Part shown: one piece after another, positions 34,969 to 44,806 of the stretch | Numbering within the stretch: position 1 is the first letter of the stretch | How the letters are laid out: each line of letters opens with the position of its first letter | NCBI GenBank assembly: GCA_022511075.1 | Contig: JAFLSE010000018.1 | Coordinates: forward strand, 1-50,822 | Direction of reading: 5' to 3' | DNA length: 50,822 nucleotides | Source: Prevotella sp. | GTDB taxonomy: Bacteria > Bacteroidota > Bacteroidia > Bacteroidales > Bacteroidaceae | Made by a program: the position numbers and the translations under genes | The notes under the pieces: generated by a model | The model's input: the letters and a program-made list of their open reading frames with translations, nothing else | The model's database searches: none | What the model was told of the DNA's origin: nothing

Positions 34969-36537
34969 ATGACAAACGGACTTATACTTTGGGCTGACGA
35001 CGAGATAGAACTGCTGCGTGCCCAGATAATATTCTTGGAAAAGAAAGGCTACGAGGTTGTGACCGTGAGCAACGGTATCGACGCAATAGAGCAATGCTCA
35101 CAGAACAACTTCGACATTGTGCTGCTCGACGAGATGATGCCCGGACTCAGCGGACTTGAAGTGTTGCAGCGCATAAAGGAGATAAAACCTGCCTTGCCTA
35201 TTGTTATGGTTACAAAGAGCGAGGAAGAGAACATTATGAACCAAGCCATTGGCAGCAAGATAGCCGACTATCTGATAAAGCCCGTAAACCCCAACCAGAT
35301 ATTGCTCTCGCTGAAAAAGAACATTCACCGCAAGGAGATTGTGGCGGAGGTTACGCAGACTGGCTACAGGCAGAACTTTCAGGACATTTCAATGCAGATT
35401 GATGCTTGTCGCACTGCCGACGACTGGCAGGAACTTTACAGGCGGTTGGTGCATTGGGAACTGGAATTGAGCAGTGCCGACAGCCAAATGACCGATATGC
35501 TGCGCATGCAGAAGGAGGAGGCTAACAAGGCGTTTGCCAAGTTCATAAAGAAAAACTATCTCGACTGGGTAAACGAGATAACGACAATGTCAAACGACGG
35601 CAGCCACCCGATAATGAGCCCGGAGATAATAAAGAAGAAAGTCTTTCCTGCACTCAACAACGGCGATAAGGTGTTTCTTGTGGTGTTCGACAATTTCCGC
35701 TACGACCAGTGGCGCACCATTGCCGCCGAGATTGCCGACTCGTTCGAGATTGCCGACGACCTTTATTACAGCATCCTGCCCACTGCCACGCAATATTCGC
35801 GCAACGCTATCTTCAGCGGACTGATGCCCGACAAGATAGCGCAGATGTTTCCCGACCTGTGGGTAGACGAGGACGAGGAGGAAGGAAAGAATCTCAACGA
35901 AGCGCCGCTGATAAGGACGCAGATAGAGCGTTTCCGCCGTCACGACACTTTCTCGTACAACAAGATAAACAATTCTGCCGACGGGGAGAGGCTTTTGCAG
36001 CAGTTCACCTCGCTGGGGAAAAACGACCTCAACGTAGTGGTGTTCAATTTCATAGACATGTTGAGCCACGCACGCACGGAATCGAAGATGGTGCGCGAAC
36101 TTGCAAACAACGAGAGTGCCTATCGTTCGATAACCCTCAGTTGGTTTCGCCATTCCGTCATTTCCGAGTTGTTCAAGTTGCTTGCGCAGACCGACTACAC
36201 CATTATCGTGACCACCGACCACGGCTCAATCCGCACCGACAAGCCCGTGAAGATAATAGGCGACCGCAACACCAACACCAACCTGAGATATAAATTGGGC
36301 AAGAATCTTGCTTGCGACGACAAGGACGTGTTTGTGGTGAAGTCGCCCAAGCAGGCGCAGTTGCCGCAACCCAACATCAGCACGAGTTATGTTTTTGCCA
36401 CGGGCGATGCCTTCTTCGCCTATCCCAACAACTACAACTACTACGTGTCATACTACAAAGACACTTTCCAGCACGGCGGCATTTCAATGGAAGAAATGAT
36501 AATTCCGCTTGCCACGCTCCGCGCAAAGAAAAGATAA
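34969..36537 (+). CDS. porX: Response regulator with PglZ phosphatase domain (PorX-like)
   Basis: 522 residues. The receiver domain (about 1-125) has Asp10-Asp11, phosphoacceptor Asp54 in VLLDEMMPG, the switch threonine in VMVTKS and the lysine in YLIKPVNP. A helical linker leads to a PglZ/alkaline-phosphatase-superfamily domain (about 220-520) with VVFDNFRYDQWR and VTTDHGSIRT as metal-binding segments. PorX in Porphyromonas is required for type IX secretion and is paired with the sensor PorY. No histidine kinase is present here. It lies 10 nt after porW. Confidence 0.88.
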   Translation: MTNGLILWADDEIELLRAQIIFLEKKGYEVVTVSNGIDAIEQCSQNNFDIVLLDEMMPGLSGLEVLQRIKEIKPALPIVMVTKSEEENIMNQAIGSKIADYLIKPVNPNQILLSLKKNIHRKEIVAEVTQTGYRQNFQDISMQIDACRTADDWQELYRRLVHWELELSSADSQMTDMLRMQKEEANKAFAKFIKKNYLDWVNEITTMSNDGSHPIMSPEIIKKKVFPALNNGDKVFLVVFDNFRYDQWRTIAAEIADSFEIADDLYYSILPTATQYSRNAIFSGLMPDKIAQMFPDLWVDEDEEEGKNLNEAPLIRTQIERFRRHDTFSYNKINNSADGERLLQQFTSLGKNDLNVVVFNFIDMLSHARTESKMVRELANNESAYRSITLSWFRHSVISELFKLLAQTDYTIIVTTDHGSIRTDKPVKIIGDRNTNTNLRYKLGKNLACDDKDVFVVKSPKQAQLPQPNISTSYVFATGDAFFAYPNNYNYYVSYYKDTFQHGGISMEEMIIPLATLRAKKR

Positions 36538-36570
36538 ACGCAACAGAAACAATTAAAAAGAACAAACGCA

Positions 36571-36984
36571 ATGAAGATAACAATACAAAACACCGACAAC
36601 TTGCACGAGGCTGCACGCCAGTTTATTTCCGCCATCGGCGACCGCAGGATATTCGCCTTCTATGGCAAGATGGGTGCAGGCAAGACTACATTCATAAAAG
36701 CCATTTGCGAAGAACTCGGCGTTGAAGATGTGATAACATCGCCCACCTTCGCGATAGTCAACGAGTATCGCAGCGAAACAACCCTGCAACTGATATACCA
36801 TTTCGACTTCTACCGCATAAAGAAACTCGAAGAAGTCTACGACATGGGCTACGAGGACTATTTCTACAGCGGTGCTCTCTGCTTCATGGAGTGGCCCGAA
36901 CTGATAGAAGAACTCCTGCCCGAAGATGTCGTAAAGGTGACAATCTCCGAGCAGGAAGACGGTTCGCGTGTTGTAGAGTTTTAA
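36571..36984 (+). CDS. tsaE: tRNA t6A synthesis ATPase TsaE
   Basis: 137-residue ATPase with the Walker A motif [10 protein letters not shown] near residue 31 and the [10 protein letters not shown] segment. It supports the TsaD-TsaB complex that forms N6-threonylcarbamoyl adenosine at A37 of tRNAs. It is placed 33 nt after the PorX-like gene, and its last 4 nt overlap the convergent trxA gene. Confidence 0.95.
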   Translation: MKITIQNTDNLHEAARQFISAIGDRRIFAFYGKMGAGKTTFIKAICEELGVEDVITSPTFAIVNEYRSETTLQLIYHFDFYRIKKLEEVYDMGYEDYFYSGALCFMEWPELIEELLPEDVVKVTISEQEDGSRVVEF

Positions 36985-37295
36985 AGAATATTCTGCAATT
37001 TCTCCACCAAAACGTTCTTTGGCACAGAGCCTACGGTCTTGTCTACAACCTGTCCGTTCTTAATGAAGAGGATAGTGGGAATGCTGCGTATGCCGTGCTG
37101 CATAGGAATGTCCTCTTCCTCGTCGATGTTGCACTTGCCCACGACAAGCCTGCCCTCATACTCCTTTGCTATCTCCTCTACTATGGGCATCATCTGGCGG
37201 CATGGACCGCACCATGTAGCCCAGAAATCAATAATCAGAGGCAGTGCGCCATCGGCGTACTCCTTGTAGTTGGCACTTGTAATTGTTACTTCCAT
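36981..37295 (-). CDS. trxA: Thioredoxin
   Basis: 104-residue thioredoxin with the redox motif WCGPC (Cys29, Cys32) and the cis-proline segment RSIPTILF. It reduces disulfides in the cytoplasm and is a plausible reductant for Bcp at 31501. The ATG at 37295 is the only good start. Its 3' end converges with tsaE by a 4-nt overlap, and dnaE lies 29 nt upstream on the same strand. Confidence 0.95.
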   Translation of the reverse strand: MEVTITSANYKEYADGALPLIIDFWATWCGPCRQMMPIVEEIAKEYEGRLVVGKCNIDEEEDIPMQHGIRSIPTILFIKNGQVVDKTVGSVPKNVLVEKLQNIL

Positions 37296-37324
37296 AATTC
37301 CTAAATTTTTTTTATTTGTGATTG

Positions 37325-40300
37325 TTAGTTGATTTTGTATGTCAGAGCCTCGTTTTCCTTTATGTAGGACAGCAGGCTTGCCTTCACGTCCACAGTCTTC
37401 GACATGCTGCGCAGCGGTATAATGCGCTTGCCGAGGCTGTCGTGGAGCTGGAAGAACAGTCGCGTCCTGCCCGGACTCTCGCTTATTATCTCGTTGAGCT
37501 CCTCCACAATCTGGTTGTTGAGCATGTCGGTGTTTATTGATATCGTTATGCGGTCTATCGACTTCTCCTTCACGGTCTGTATATATTCGACGTTCTGCAC
37601 CTTCAGGTCGTAGGACTCGGAGTCGCGGAAACGCTGTCTAATCGCTGCGGTTACGTAGACTATGCTGTCTTCCTTGAACATGCCGCTCCAGCGCCCCCAG
37701 TCTTCCGACCACAGGGCTATCTCGCCTGCACCCGAGAAGTCCTCGAGCTTCACGATTCCGAAGGGCTTGCCCTGTTTGGAAAACCTCGATACCACGTTTG
37801 TCACTATACCGCCGAATATAACGCTCTCCCTGTTTTTCAGCTGGGCAATGCTCTCAAGCTCCTTGCAGGTGGTGTTGCATAGGTTGTCGAGCACTATGCG
37901 GTACTCGTCGAGAGGGTGTGCCGAAAGGTATATGCCCACCAGCTCGCGCTCCTTGTTCAGCCGCTCTATGTCGCTCCACTCCTCGCCCTTGAGTATCGGC
38001 GGGGTGGCTATCTCCACGTTGTCGTCGCCCCCGAAGAGCGAGTTTCTCATGTTGTTTATCTCCTGCTGGTAGTTCTGCCCGTGGCGCACGAGCGTTTCGA
38101 GGAATGTGTCGCCCTTTATGTTCTTGGCGTACACATCTTCGCGTCGCAGCTGCCCGAAGCGGTCGAAAGCACCGCTCAGGAACAGTGCCTCGATGTTCTT
38201 GCTCGTTACGTTGCTGAGGTTTATGCGGCGCACGAAGTCGAAGATGTCCTTGAACGGACCGTTCTTCTCCCTCTCGTTCACTATCGCGTCGGCTGCCGCC
38301 GAGCCCATTCCCTTTATGGCGGAGATGCCGAAGCGTATCTCACCCTTCTTGTTTGCGCTGAACTTCTGACGGCTCTCGTTCACGTCAGGTCCGAGCGTTG
38401 GAATGCCCATAGCCTTGCATTCGTCCATGAGCTTGGTTATTTCGGTTATGTTGGCAAGGTTTCGGCTCATCACGGCAGCCATATACTCGGCAGGATAGTG
38501 CGCCTTGAGGTATGCCGTCTGGTATGCCACCCACGAGTAGCACGTGGCGTGGCTCTTGTTGAAGGCGTAGGATGCAAACTTCTCCCAGTCCGACCAAATC
38601 TTGTTGAGCACATCGGGGTCGTGCCCGTTCTTCTTTCCGCCCTCAATGAACTTGGGTTTCATCTTGTCCACTATGTCCTTCTTCTTCTTTCCCATCGCCT
38701 TTCGCAGTGCGTCGCTCTCGCCACGGGTAAAGTCGGCAAGCTGGCGCGATAGGAGCATCACCTGCTCTTGATATACCGTGATGCCGTAGGTGTCCTTGAG
38801 ATACTTCTCCATGCACGGAATGTCGTATTCCACCTTCGTAGGGTCGTGCTTACGGGCTATGAAGTCGGGAATGTAGTCCATAGGACCGGGACGGTAGAGG
38901 GCGTTCATGGCTATAAGGTCCTCGAACACTGTTGGGTGCAGTTCGCGCAGATATTTCTGCATACCTGGCGACTCAAACTGGAACGTGCCAATGGTGCGCC
39001 CCTGCTGGTATAGTTTATATGTCAGTTCGTCGTCAATGGGCAGCGTGTCAAGGTCGATGGTCTCTCCTGTGGTCAGTCTTATGTTTTCCACCGCCTCCTT
39101 CATTATCGACAGCGTCTTCAATCCGAGGAAGTCCATTTTTATCAGTCCCGTCGACTCTATCACGTGTCCGTCGTATTGCGTGCACCTCAGCTTGTGCCCT
39201 TGGTTACTCTTGTCCTCCACCACCGACACGGGCACCCAGTCGCTTATCTCGTCGCGGCAGATGATGAAGCCGCAGGCATGTATTCCCGTACCTCTCACCG
39301 TTCCCTCGAGCATCCTGGCATATTTCATCGTGTTGCTCATCTTCGGGTCGGTGCTTGCCTCGGCCTCGCGCAGCTCCGGCACGCACTTTATGGCGTTGCT
39401 GAGATTCATCTTAAGTCCGTCGGGAAGTCTGTCTGGAATCTTCTTGCACAGTTCGTTGCTTGTGTTCAACGGCAGTTTCTCCACGCGTGCCACGTCCTTT
39501 ATGGAGTTCTTGGTTGCCATGGTGCCGTATGTTATTATGTGGGCGCAGTTTTCGTGTCCGTATTTGTTTTCCACCCATTCGAGCACCCTTCCGCGGCCGT
39601 CGTCGTCGAAGTCGGTATCGATATCGGGCAGCGATATTCGGTCGGGATTGAGGAAACGCTCGAAAAGCAGGTCGTATTTCATGGGGTCAATCTTGGTGAT
39701 TCCCAAGCAATATGCCACCACCGAGCCGGCAGCCGAGCCACGCCCCGGACCCACCATCACTCCCAGATCCTTCTGCGCAGAGTTTATGAAGTCCTGCACA
39801 ATGAGGAAGTAGCCGGGGAAACCCATGGTCTTCATTATGTGCAGCTCGAAGTTTATGCGCTCTCGCACCTCTTCCGACAGCGGCGTGGGATACAACCGCT
39901 CTGCCCCCTCGTATGCGAGTTTCGCAAGATAGTCTGCCTCGAATTTTATCCTGTACAGCCTGTCCGTTCCGCCGAGGTTTTCAATCTTCTTCTCTCCGTC
40001 CTCGCGCGGCATGGGGTTGTTGCCGTTCTCGTCGCTCGTGAACTCCCTGAACAGGTCATCGTCGGTGAATTTCTGCCGCCACAGCTCCTCCGTGCCGAAT
40101 TCCTCGGGAATGGGGAAATAGGGCATTATAGGAGCGTGCTCTATGCTGTATGTCTCTACCTTGTCGAGTATCTCCACGGTGTTGGCAAGCGCCTCGGGAA
40201 CGTCACTGAATATGGCGTTCATCTCTTCCCTTGTCTTAAACCACTCCTGCTTCGAGTAGAGCATTCGCGTTGGGTCGTCAAGATCCTTTCCTGTGCTCAG

Positions 40301-41035
40301 GCATAGCAGATGGTCGTGAGCCTCGGCGTTCTCTTGGTCAACGAAGTGCGCATCGTTGCTGCACATCAGTTTCACGCCGTACTCCCTTGCCAGTTCTATC
40401 AGCGTCGCGTTTGCCTGCTGCTGCAATTGGAAAGTCTCCCTGTTGGCACGTATCGTCGGGTCGGTGACCTCGTGGCGTTGCAACTCTATGTAGTAGTCGT
40501 CGCCCCACAGCCTTTTGTGCCACTCTATCGCCTCCCTCGCCCCGGCAATGTCGCCTTTGAGAATCTTCGCCGGCACTTCGCCAGCAATGCACGCCGAGCA
40601 TACTATCAGGTCTTCGTGGTAGCGTTCAAGGTCTTCGCGGTCTGTACGCGGACGCATGTAAAAGCCGTGTACCCATGCATTCGACACTAATTTTATCAGG
40701 TTCTTATAGCCGTTGTAGTTCTTTGCCAGCACAATGAGGTGGTAGCCGCTCTTGTCGCCCTTGTTGGCATCGCGGTCTTCCTTCTTGCGCCGTGCCACGT
40801 ACATCTCACAGCCGGCAACGGGCTTGAAAGGTTCCAAGCCAGCTTCCTTGCGCTTCTTGTTCACGCTGCTGCACACGTCGAAGAACTCCTTGATGCCGAA
40901 CATGTTTCCGTGGTCGGTGACGGCCATTCCTTTCATTCCGTCGCCCACCGCCTTGTCCACGAGTCTGCCGATGCTCGACTGCCCGTCAAGAATGGAGTAG
41001 TATGTGTGCACATGAAGATGTACGAAGTCTTCCAT
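37325..41035 (-). CDS. dnaE: DNA polymerase III alpha subunit
   Basis: 1236 residues, replicative polymerase. The N-terminal PHP domain (HLHVHTYYSILDGQSS) is followed by the catalytic palm with FLNPDRISLPDIDTDFDDDG, thumb and fingers (GRTIGTFQFESPGMQKYL), a helix-hairpin-helix and an OB-fold domain near the C-terminus (VIFGGIVTNVVSRFSKQG). The frame is open up to 41071, but that start lies inside the promoter -7 box, so the ATG at 41035 after GGAAAAGAACTGAT is chosen. It is not related to the polC type. Confidence 0.96.
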   Translation of the reverse strand: MEDFVHLHVHTYYSILDGQSSIGRLVDKAVGDGMKGMAVTDHGNMFGIKEFFDVCSSVNKKRKEAGLEPFKPVAGCEMYVARRKKEDRDANKGDKSGYHLIVLAKNYNGYKNLIKLVSNAWVHGFYMRPRTDREDLERYHEDLIVCSACIAGEVPAKILKGDIAGAREAIEWHKRLWGDDYYIELQRHEVTDPTIRANRETFQLQQQANATLIELAREYGVKLMCSNDAHFVDQENAEAHDHLLCLSTGKDLDDPTRMLYSKQEWFKTREEMNAIFSDVPEALANTVEILDKVETYSIEHAPIMPYFPIPEEFGTEELWRQKFTDDDLFREFTSDENGNNPMPREDGEKKIENLGGTDRLYRIKFEADYLAKLAYEGAERLYPTPLSEEVRERINFELHIMKTMGFPGYFLIVQDFINSAQKDLGVMVGPGRGSAAGSVVAYCLGITKIDPMKYDLLFERFLNPDRISLPDIDTDFDDDGRGRVLEWVENKYGHENCAHIITYGTMATKNSIKDVARVEKLPLNTSNELCKKIPDRLPDGLKMNLSNAIKCVPELREAEASTDPKMSNTMKYARMLEGTVRGTGIHACGFIICRDEISDWVPVSVVEDKSNQGHKLRCTQYDGHVIESTGLIKMDFLGLKTLSIMKEAVENIRLTTGETIDLDTLPIDDELTYKLYQQGRTIGTFQFESPGMQKYLRELHPTVFEDLIAMNALYRPGPMDYIPDFIARKHDPTKVEYDIPCMEKYLKDTYGITVYQEQVMLLSRQLADFTRGESDALRKAMGKKKKDIVDKMKPKFIEGGKKNGHDPDVLNKIWSDWEKFASYAFNKSHATCYSWVAYQTAYLKAHYPAEYMAAVMSRNLANITEITKLMDECKAMGIPTLGPDVNESRQKFSANKKGEIRFGISAIKGMGSAAADAIVNEREKNGPFKDIFDFVRRINLSNVTSKNIEALFLSGAFDRFGQLRREDVYAKNIKGDTFLETLVRHGQNYQQEINNMRNSLFGGDDNVEIATPPILKGEEWSDIERLNKERELVGIYLSAHPLDEYRIVLDNLCNTTCKELESIAQLKNRESVIFGGIVTNVVSRFSKQGKPFGIVKLEDFSGAGEIALWSEDWGRWSGMFKEDSIVYVTAAIRQRFRDSESYDLKVQNVEYIQTVKEKSIDRITISINTDMLNNQIVEELNEIISESPGRTRLFFQLHDSLGKRIIPLRSMSKTVDVKASLLSYIKENEALTYKIN

Positions 41036-41068
41036 ATCAGTTCTTTTCCTTGTTACTTTGTAGTCCTG

Positions 41069-41099
41069 CAAAGTTACTATTAATTTTCCACACGCACAA
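41069..41099 (-). promoter_or_regulatory. Promoter of dnaE
   Basis: On the minus strand, TTG (41099-41097), 20 nt, TAACTTTG (41076-41069), 34 nt before the chosen ATG. This position removes a longer N-terminus from consideration. Confidence 0.65.
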
Positions 41100-41123
41100 G
41101 CAATTTACTTTTTTTAATAGTAC

Positions 41124-42221
41124 CTATAAATTCTGATATACATTTTCGTATGCAGCCTGCATGCGACACAGGGAGAAGTTATCATTTACAAAGGTAAAAG
41201 CTTCATCGGCAAGGGAAGAACGCGATGCTTGGGGCAACACGTTGCGGAAAATATGGAGATAGTTGTCAAGATTGTTGTTGCAGACAGCTAACTGCCAGTC
41301 GGGAGGCAGCGTGTCGGCAAGTCCGGGACAAGAGTTAATGATATTGGGCAAGTGAGCCATAGAGGCTTCTATTGCCATAATGCTCAATCCCTCAAACTCC
41401 GAAGGCATAAGCATATAGTCGAAGGATGAGAGGAAAGATGAAATACTAAACACGGGAGGACGCACCGCGACATTGGGCATATCATCAAGGGCAGAGGAAA
41501 CATCGTCGCGCAACGAGCCGTCACCAATGACATGAAAAAAATAGCGGTTGTCATCGCGCAGGGCACGGATAATCCCTATTAGCACAGAAATGCCTTTTTG
41601 TGGCTCAAAGCGTCCTGCAAAGAGAATATTTGTCTTGCCTTCTACAAGCAGTGGATATGACTTCTGTGATACAGGAGATACACCATTATATATTATTGGC
41701 GGTTGTTCGCCATAATTGTTATGATAAGCCTGCCGTACAGATGGTGATATGGCAACGTTGGAATGATGGCGAAGATAGAAACGTTCCACGCGGTCGCCCA
41801 ATTTCTTTTGTCCTGTCCACAATCGGGTATTGTGAATTGTGCGCACTATGCGGCAGTACTTCTTTAACCACGGGAAACAAGTAAAGAAAGCGTAGGTACA
41901 CAGGTCGGCAGCTTCGGTATGTGCGTGTATCACATCAGGACGGTGGCGCAGAAAAGTAAAGATAAAATGCAGCGGAAACAACAGGGCGGCGATGCGCTCG
42001 AATAGAAAATGAAAAGGCACGTCGGGCACGATGGCACGATGATACTTAATGCCTGCTGTGCGCAGTTCATCAATAAAGGTGTCGGTGAATTGCGAATGCG
42101 CCCTTACCACCTCGACAATGTGATATTCAAAGTCGGGTGACTTCGAACTGGCGATGTTCACAGCCACACGCTCCGCACCGCCCATGTCGAAATGGGATAT
42201 TATATGAAATACCTTTGTCAT
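41124..42221 (-). CDS. Family 4 glycosyltransferase (GT-B)
   Basis: 365 residues with the two-domain GT-B layout: MGGAERVAVNIA in the N-terminal domain and NILFAGRFEPQKGIS plus the EX7E motif in FEGLSIMAIEAS in the C-terminal domain. Retaining transferases of this type add a sugar from a nucleotide sugar during glycan assembly at the cytoplasmic face. The start overlaps the upstream GT2 gene by 4 nt (ATGA). Donor and acceptor are unknown. Confidence 0.9.
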   Translation of the reverse strand: MTKVFHIISHFDMGGAERVAVNIASSKSPDFEYHIVEVVRAHSQFTDTFIDELRTAGIKYHRAIVPDVPFHFLFERIAALLFPLHFIFTFLRHRPDVIHAHTEAADLCTYAFFTCFPWLKKYCRIVRTIHNTRLWTGQKKLGDRVERFYLRHHSNVAISPSVRQAYHNNYGEQPPIIYNGVSPVSQKSYPLLVEGKTNILFAGRFEPQKGISVLIGIIRALRDDNRYFFHVIGDGSLRDDVSSALDDMPNVAVRPPVFSISSFLSSFDYMLMPSEFEGLSIMAIEASMAHLPNIINSCPGLADTLPPDWQLAVCNNNLDNYLHIFRNVLPQASRSSLADEAFTFVNDNFSLCRMQAAYENVYQNL

Positions 42222-43174
42222 AGATACATTCTCCGCAGCATACGATATATAATGTCAGAAACTCTATATGGCACGCAACTACCCAAAAGCATACGACACA
42301 GCCGTGGGGCAAATCCCGTTATCGGCGAGCCTAACGCCGAGTCTATTTCGTGTTGTGGCAGGTTGTTTTGCCTTGCATAGCGGTAGATGGCTATCATACC
42401 CATATTGAGATGCTTGGTATACGTGCCTTGCCGGTCATTGGCAATGAAAAACTTGTATACCGTGGCATTTGCCATTATCAGCGAGCGGTCTTGCTTGGGC
42501 GTGCGACGACTTGTGTACGAACTGGAGTTGTCATTACGATAGAGATACACCACATCGTCAATGTAAGCACGACTAGCAAAAAGCATAAGCCGTGGCACAA
42601 TGCCGAAATCCTCGCCATAGTCTATGCCTTCATCTTGGGTTATTCCGTTATCTGTATATAGCGTGCGTTTGTATAGCCTTGCCCAAATGTTGTTGCCAAC
42701 GATATTTTGTAACAACATACGCTTTAACATCCGTTCTTTCGGCAGATGTGAGGGATATACCACAGGAGCATCACCTTTGTCGTTGCTTGAGAACTCACGA
42801 TAAGCCCCGTCAACAATGTCTGCACCAGTGGCAAGGGCAGCAGACACAAGTTTTGCCACGGCATTCTCCGTCACGCAATCGTCGCTGTCTACATGCATCA
42901 CATATTCACCCACACATTCTTCCATAGCCCTGCGGCGTGCAGCACCCAAGCCCCTGTTGCGGTCTTGCCTCACAACACGCATTTGTTCCCTACGCATAGG
43001 AAATTCCTCAATGATACTGTACAACAATCCTATGCTGTTGTCGGGTGAGCAGTCGTCAACGAAGATGTACTCAATATTTGCGTATGTCTGCGCAAAAAGC
43101 GAACGGGCGCAACGGGCAATATACTTTTCTACACCGTATACAGGTATGAGGATTGAGACTTTCGGCGACGACAT
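42218..43174 (-). CDS. Family 2 glycosyltransferase (GT-A)
   Basis: 318 residues. The GT-A fold is seen in VSILIPVYGVEKYIARCARS, the nucleotide-binding FVDDCSPDNS and the metal-binding MHVDSDD. Family 2 inverting transferases build surface glycans and exopolysaccharides. It overlaps the GT4 gene downstream and lies 8 nt after the membrane protein gene, giving a three-gene glycan cassette. No transmembrane segment is seen at the C-terminus. Confidence 0.9.
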   Translation of the reverse strand: MSSPKVSILIPVYGVEKYIARCARSLFAQTYANIEYIFVDDCSPDNSIGLLYSIIEEFPMRREQMRVVRQDRNRGLGAARRRAMEECVGEYVMHVDSDDCVTENAVAKLVSAALATGADIVDGAYREFSSNDKGDAPVVYPSHLPKERMLKRMLLQNIVGNNIWARLYKRTLYTDNGITQDEGIDYGEDFGIVPRLMLFASRAYIDDVVYLYRNDNSSSYTSRRTPKQDRSLIMANATVYKFFIANDRQGTYTKHLNMGMIAIYRYARQNNLPQHEIDSALGSPITGFAPRLCRMLLGSCVPYRVSDIIYRMLRRMYL

Positions 43175-43182
43175 ATAAGTTA

Positions 43183-44619
43183 CTATGCTATGAGGTAAGA
43201 TACTATCAGGTTGGTGTTATAGGCAATGAGGAACATCGTGATTGTCGTCAATACAGCACGCAGAGCCATAAGCATCTTCCCTTCTGTGCTACTGAATAGG
43301 AAACCAATGGCAATAGGCACCACAAACACCCAGTGGGCTGCCATAATATACACCTCGTTTATGCCGAAGCCAAGCACCATGTGTATTGCCATATCGAAAA
43401 GAAAACCGAGGAAACACATCCAGAAGAAACGTGAACGTCTGCCGCACCACACGCCTGCAATGAACAACGCCACAATGAAAAACTCAACAATATAATTAAA
43501 AATGTTGTTATACTTCACTATCACCGGGCGGCTGCGCAATGTGTCCTCAAGCAGATAGTCGCAGTGCAGTTGCAGACTCTCGCCAAAAAGGTTTTCCACA
43601 AAAGTCCCCCAGCGTGGAGTAGAGATGTCAGTCCATTGGCTAAACTCTCCCTTTGCCATTGGCTTGCCCGTATGCTGATGGTGCGCCATGCTGTGGTTGC
43701 GTTTGTATTCCTCTACCATTTTGCTGTGTTTCAACTTCTTAAATTCCGCCACAATCTGTGCACTGTCTTTCAGCGACGTTGTATCACGGAACTCTGCCCA
43801 CATCTTTGCATTTTTCTTTGCTGCCTTTATCTGCCTTTGCTTTTTCTGCTCAGCCTTTGCCGGCACAACATATGCATTAAACTCCATTCGTGCAAACCGC
43901 CAAATAATAAGCGACGGAATAATTATCGCCACAATGAAGAACACGGGGCGGAATGTCTTTTTGCCGTTTACAAACAGGGTGTCAATAAAAATCTTTATGC
44001 CGTTGCTCAGCGTCACACCTGCCGTAATAAAAAATATTATCCACACCTGCCATATTGCTAATTGCCTGCCTTTTTGTATCAGTATTCCACACAGATAAAG
44101 CGCAAGCACGAGTATGAACATTGATATTGCGAAATGGTCGGGCACGATGAATGTCACCATAACATAACCGAAGGAGAACATCATCGACGACAGCAGCGTA
44201 GAGTCATAGCGCCGCAAGCCCATGATGCGGCGGAATATGCGATAGTAGAAAATATAAGAGTAGTAGGCAAAAAAGAGCAGGAACACCATCACTATCCACT
44301 GGCAGAAGTTATAGCCCGTATGCTCCATCAAGTAATGGTTGAGCATTGAGAACGGATAGACGAGGAATGCTAACAGCGGATGGCGGAAAACGTTGTATAT
44401 CGGCCGCCAGTCGGTAAGCACCGAATACGTGATAGGGTCGAAGCCTGAAACAACGAAATTGTCAGCAAACACGTTCCACGACCCCCGATTAGTGGCAGTG
44501 AACTTATCACTGTATTTCGTTATACAGAGCAGGTTCATAACGACGAAGAACAGCAGCCAAACCAACGACGGCACCACCTCCTCACGCCACACTTTGAATA
44601 TCTTAAAAAATCTCTTCAC
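43183..44619 (-). CDS. Multi-pass membrane protein of unknown function (DUF6080-like)
   Basis: About 478 residues with roughly ten hydrophobic segments, for example VPSLVWLLFFVVMNLLC, FITAGVTLSNGIKIF and IAIGFLF near the C-terminus. A soluble loop of roughly 110 residues (about 240-360) is rich in Lys, Gln and His. It resembles the DUF6080 membrane proteins of Prevotella as I remember them, and also GT-C-type glycosyltransferases, but no signature DXD is clear. The frame is open to 44649, but the -7 box 44654-44647 lies there; GTG at 44619 is preferred. It heads the cassette with two glycosyltransferases. Confidence 0.6.
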   Translation of the reverse strand: MKRFFKIFKVWREEVVPSLVWLLFFVVMNLLCITKYSDKFTATNRGSWNVFADNFVVSGFDPITYSVLTDWRPIYNVFRHPLLAFLVYPFSMLNHYLMEHTGYNFCQWIVMVFLLFFAYYSYIFYYRIFRRIMGLRRYDSTLLSSMMFSFGYVMVTFIVPDHFAISMFILVLALYLCGILIQKGRQLAIWQVWIIFFITAGVTLSNGIKIFIDTLFVNGKKTFRPVFFIVAIIIPSLIIWRFARMEFNAYVVPAKAEQKKQRQIKAAKKNAKMWAEFRDTTSLKDSAQIVAEFKKLKHSKMVEEYKRNHSMAHHQHTGKPMAKGEFSQWTDISTPRWGTFVENLFGESLQLHCDYLLEDTLRSRPVIVKYNNIFNYIVEFFIVALFIAGVWCGRRSRFFWMCFLGFLFDMAIHMVLGFGINEVYIMAAHWVFVVPIAIGFLFSSTEGKMLMALRAVLTTITMFLIAYNTNLIVSYLIA

Positions 44620-44646
44620 CTCGTCTATATAATAGTTTATACTTTG

Positions 44647-44677
44647 CAAATGTACGCAAAATCTACGATACTACCAA
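44647..44677 (-). promoter_or_regulatory. Promoter of the glycosyltransferase cassette
   Basis: On the minus strand, TTG (44677-44675), 20 nt, TACATTTG (44654-44647). It would start transcription near 44640. Confidence 0.65.
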
Positions 44678-44741
44678 GTGAAAGAAGAAAAAAAGTTCAA
44701 AATGCCAATTAAGCACGTATTATTTTTAGTATGAATATAAA

Positions 44742-44777
44742 ATCAGGGAGAGAATCTGTGAAGATTCTCTCCCTGAT
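44742..44777 (-). terminator. Intrinsic terminator of the SusC/D operon
   Basis: A perfect 16-bp stem (ATCAGGGAGAGAATCT with its complement, arms 44742-44757 and 44762-44777) with a GTGA loop. On the minus strand it is followed by TTTATATT. It lies 29 nt after the last gene of the operon. Confidence 0.85.
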
Positions 44778-44806
44778 AACTAATTTGATTCTCTGGATTT
44801 CCTTCC

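Noticed and set aside
39164..40306. 380-codon ORF antisense to dnaE
   Set aside because: It lies entirely within dnaE on the other strand and has a Val/His/Arg-rich composition typical of a shadow frame.
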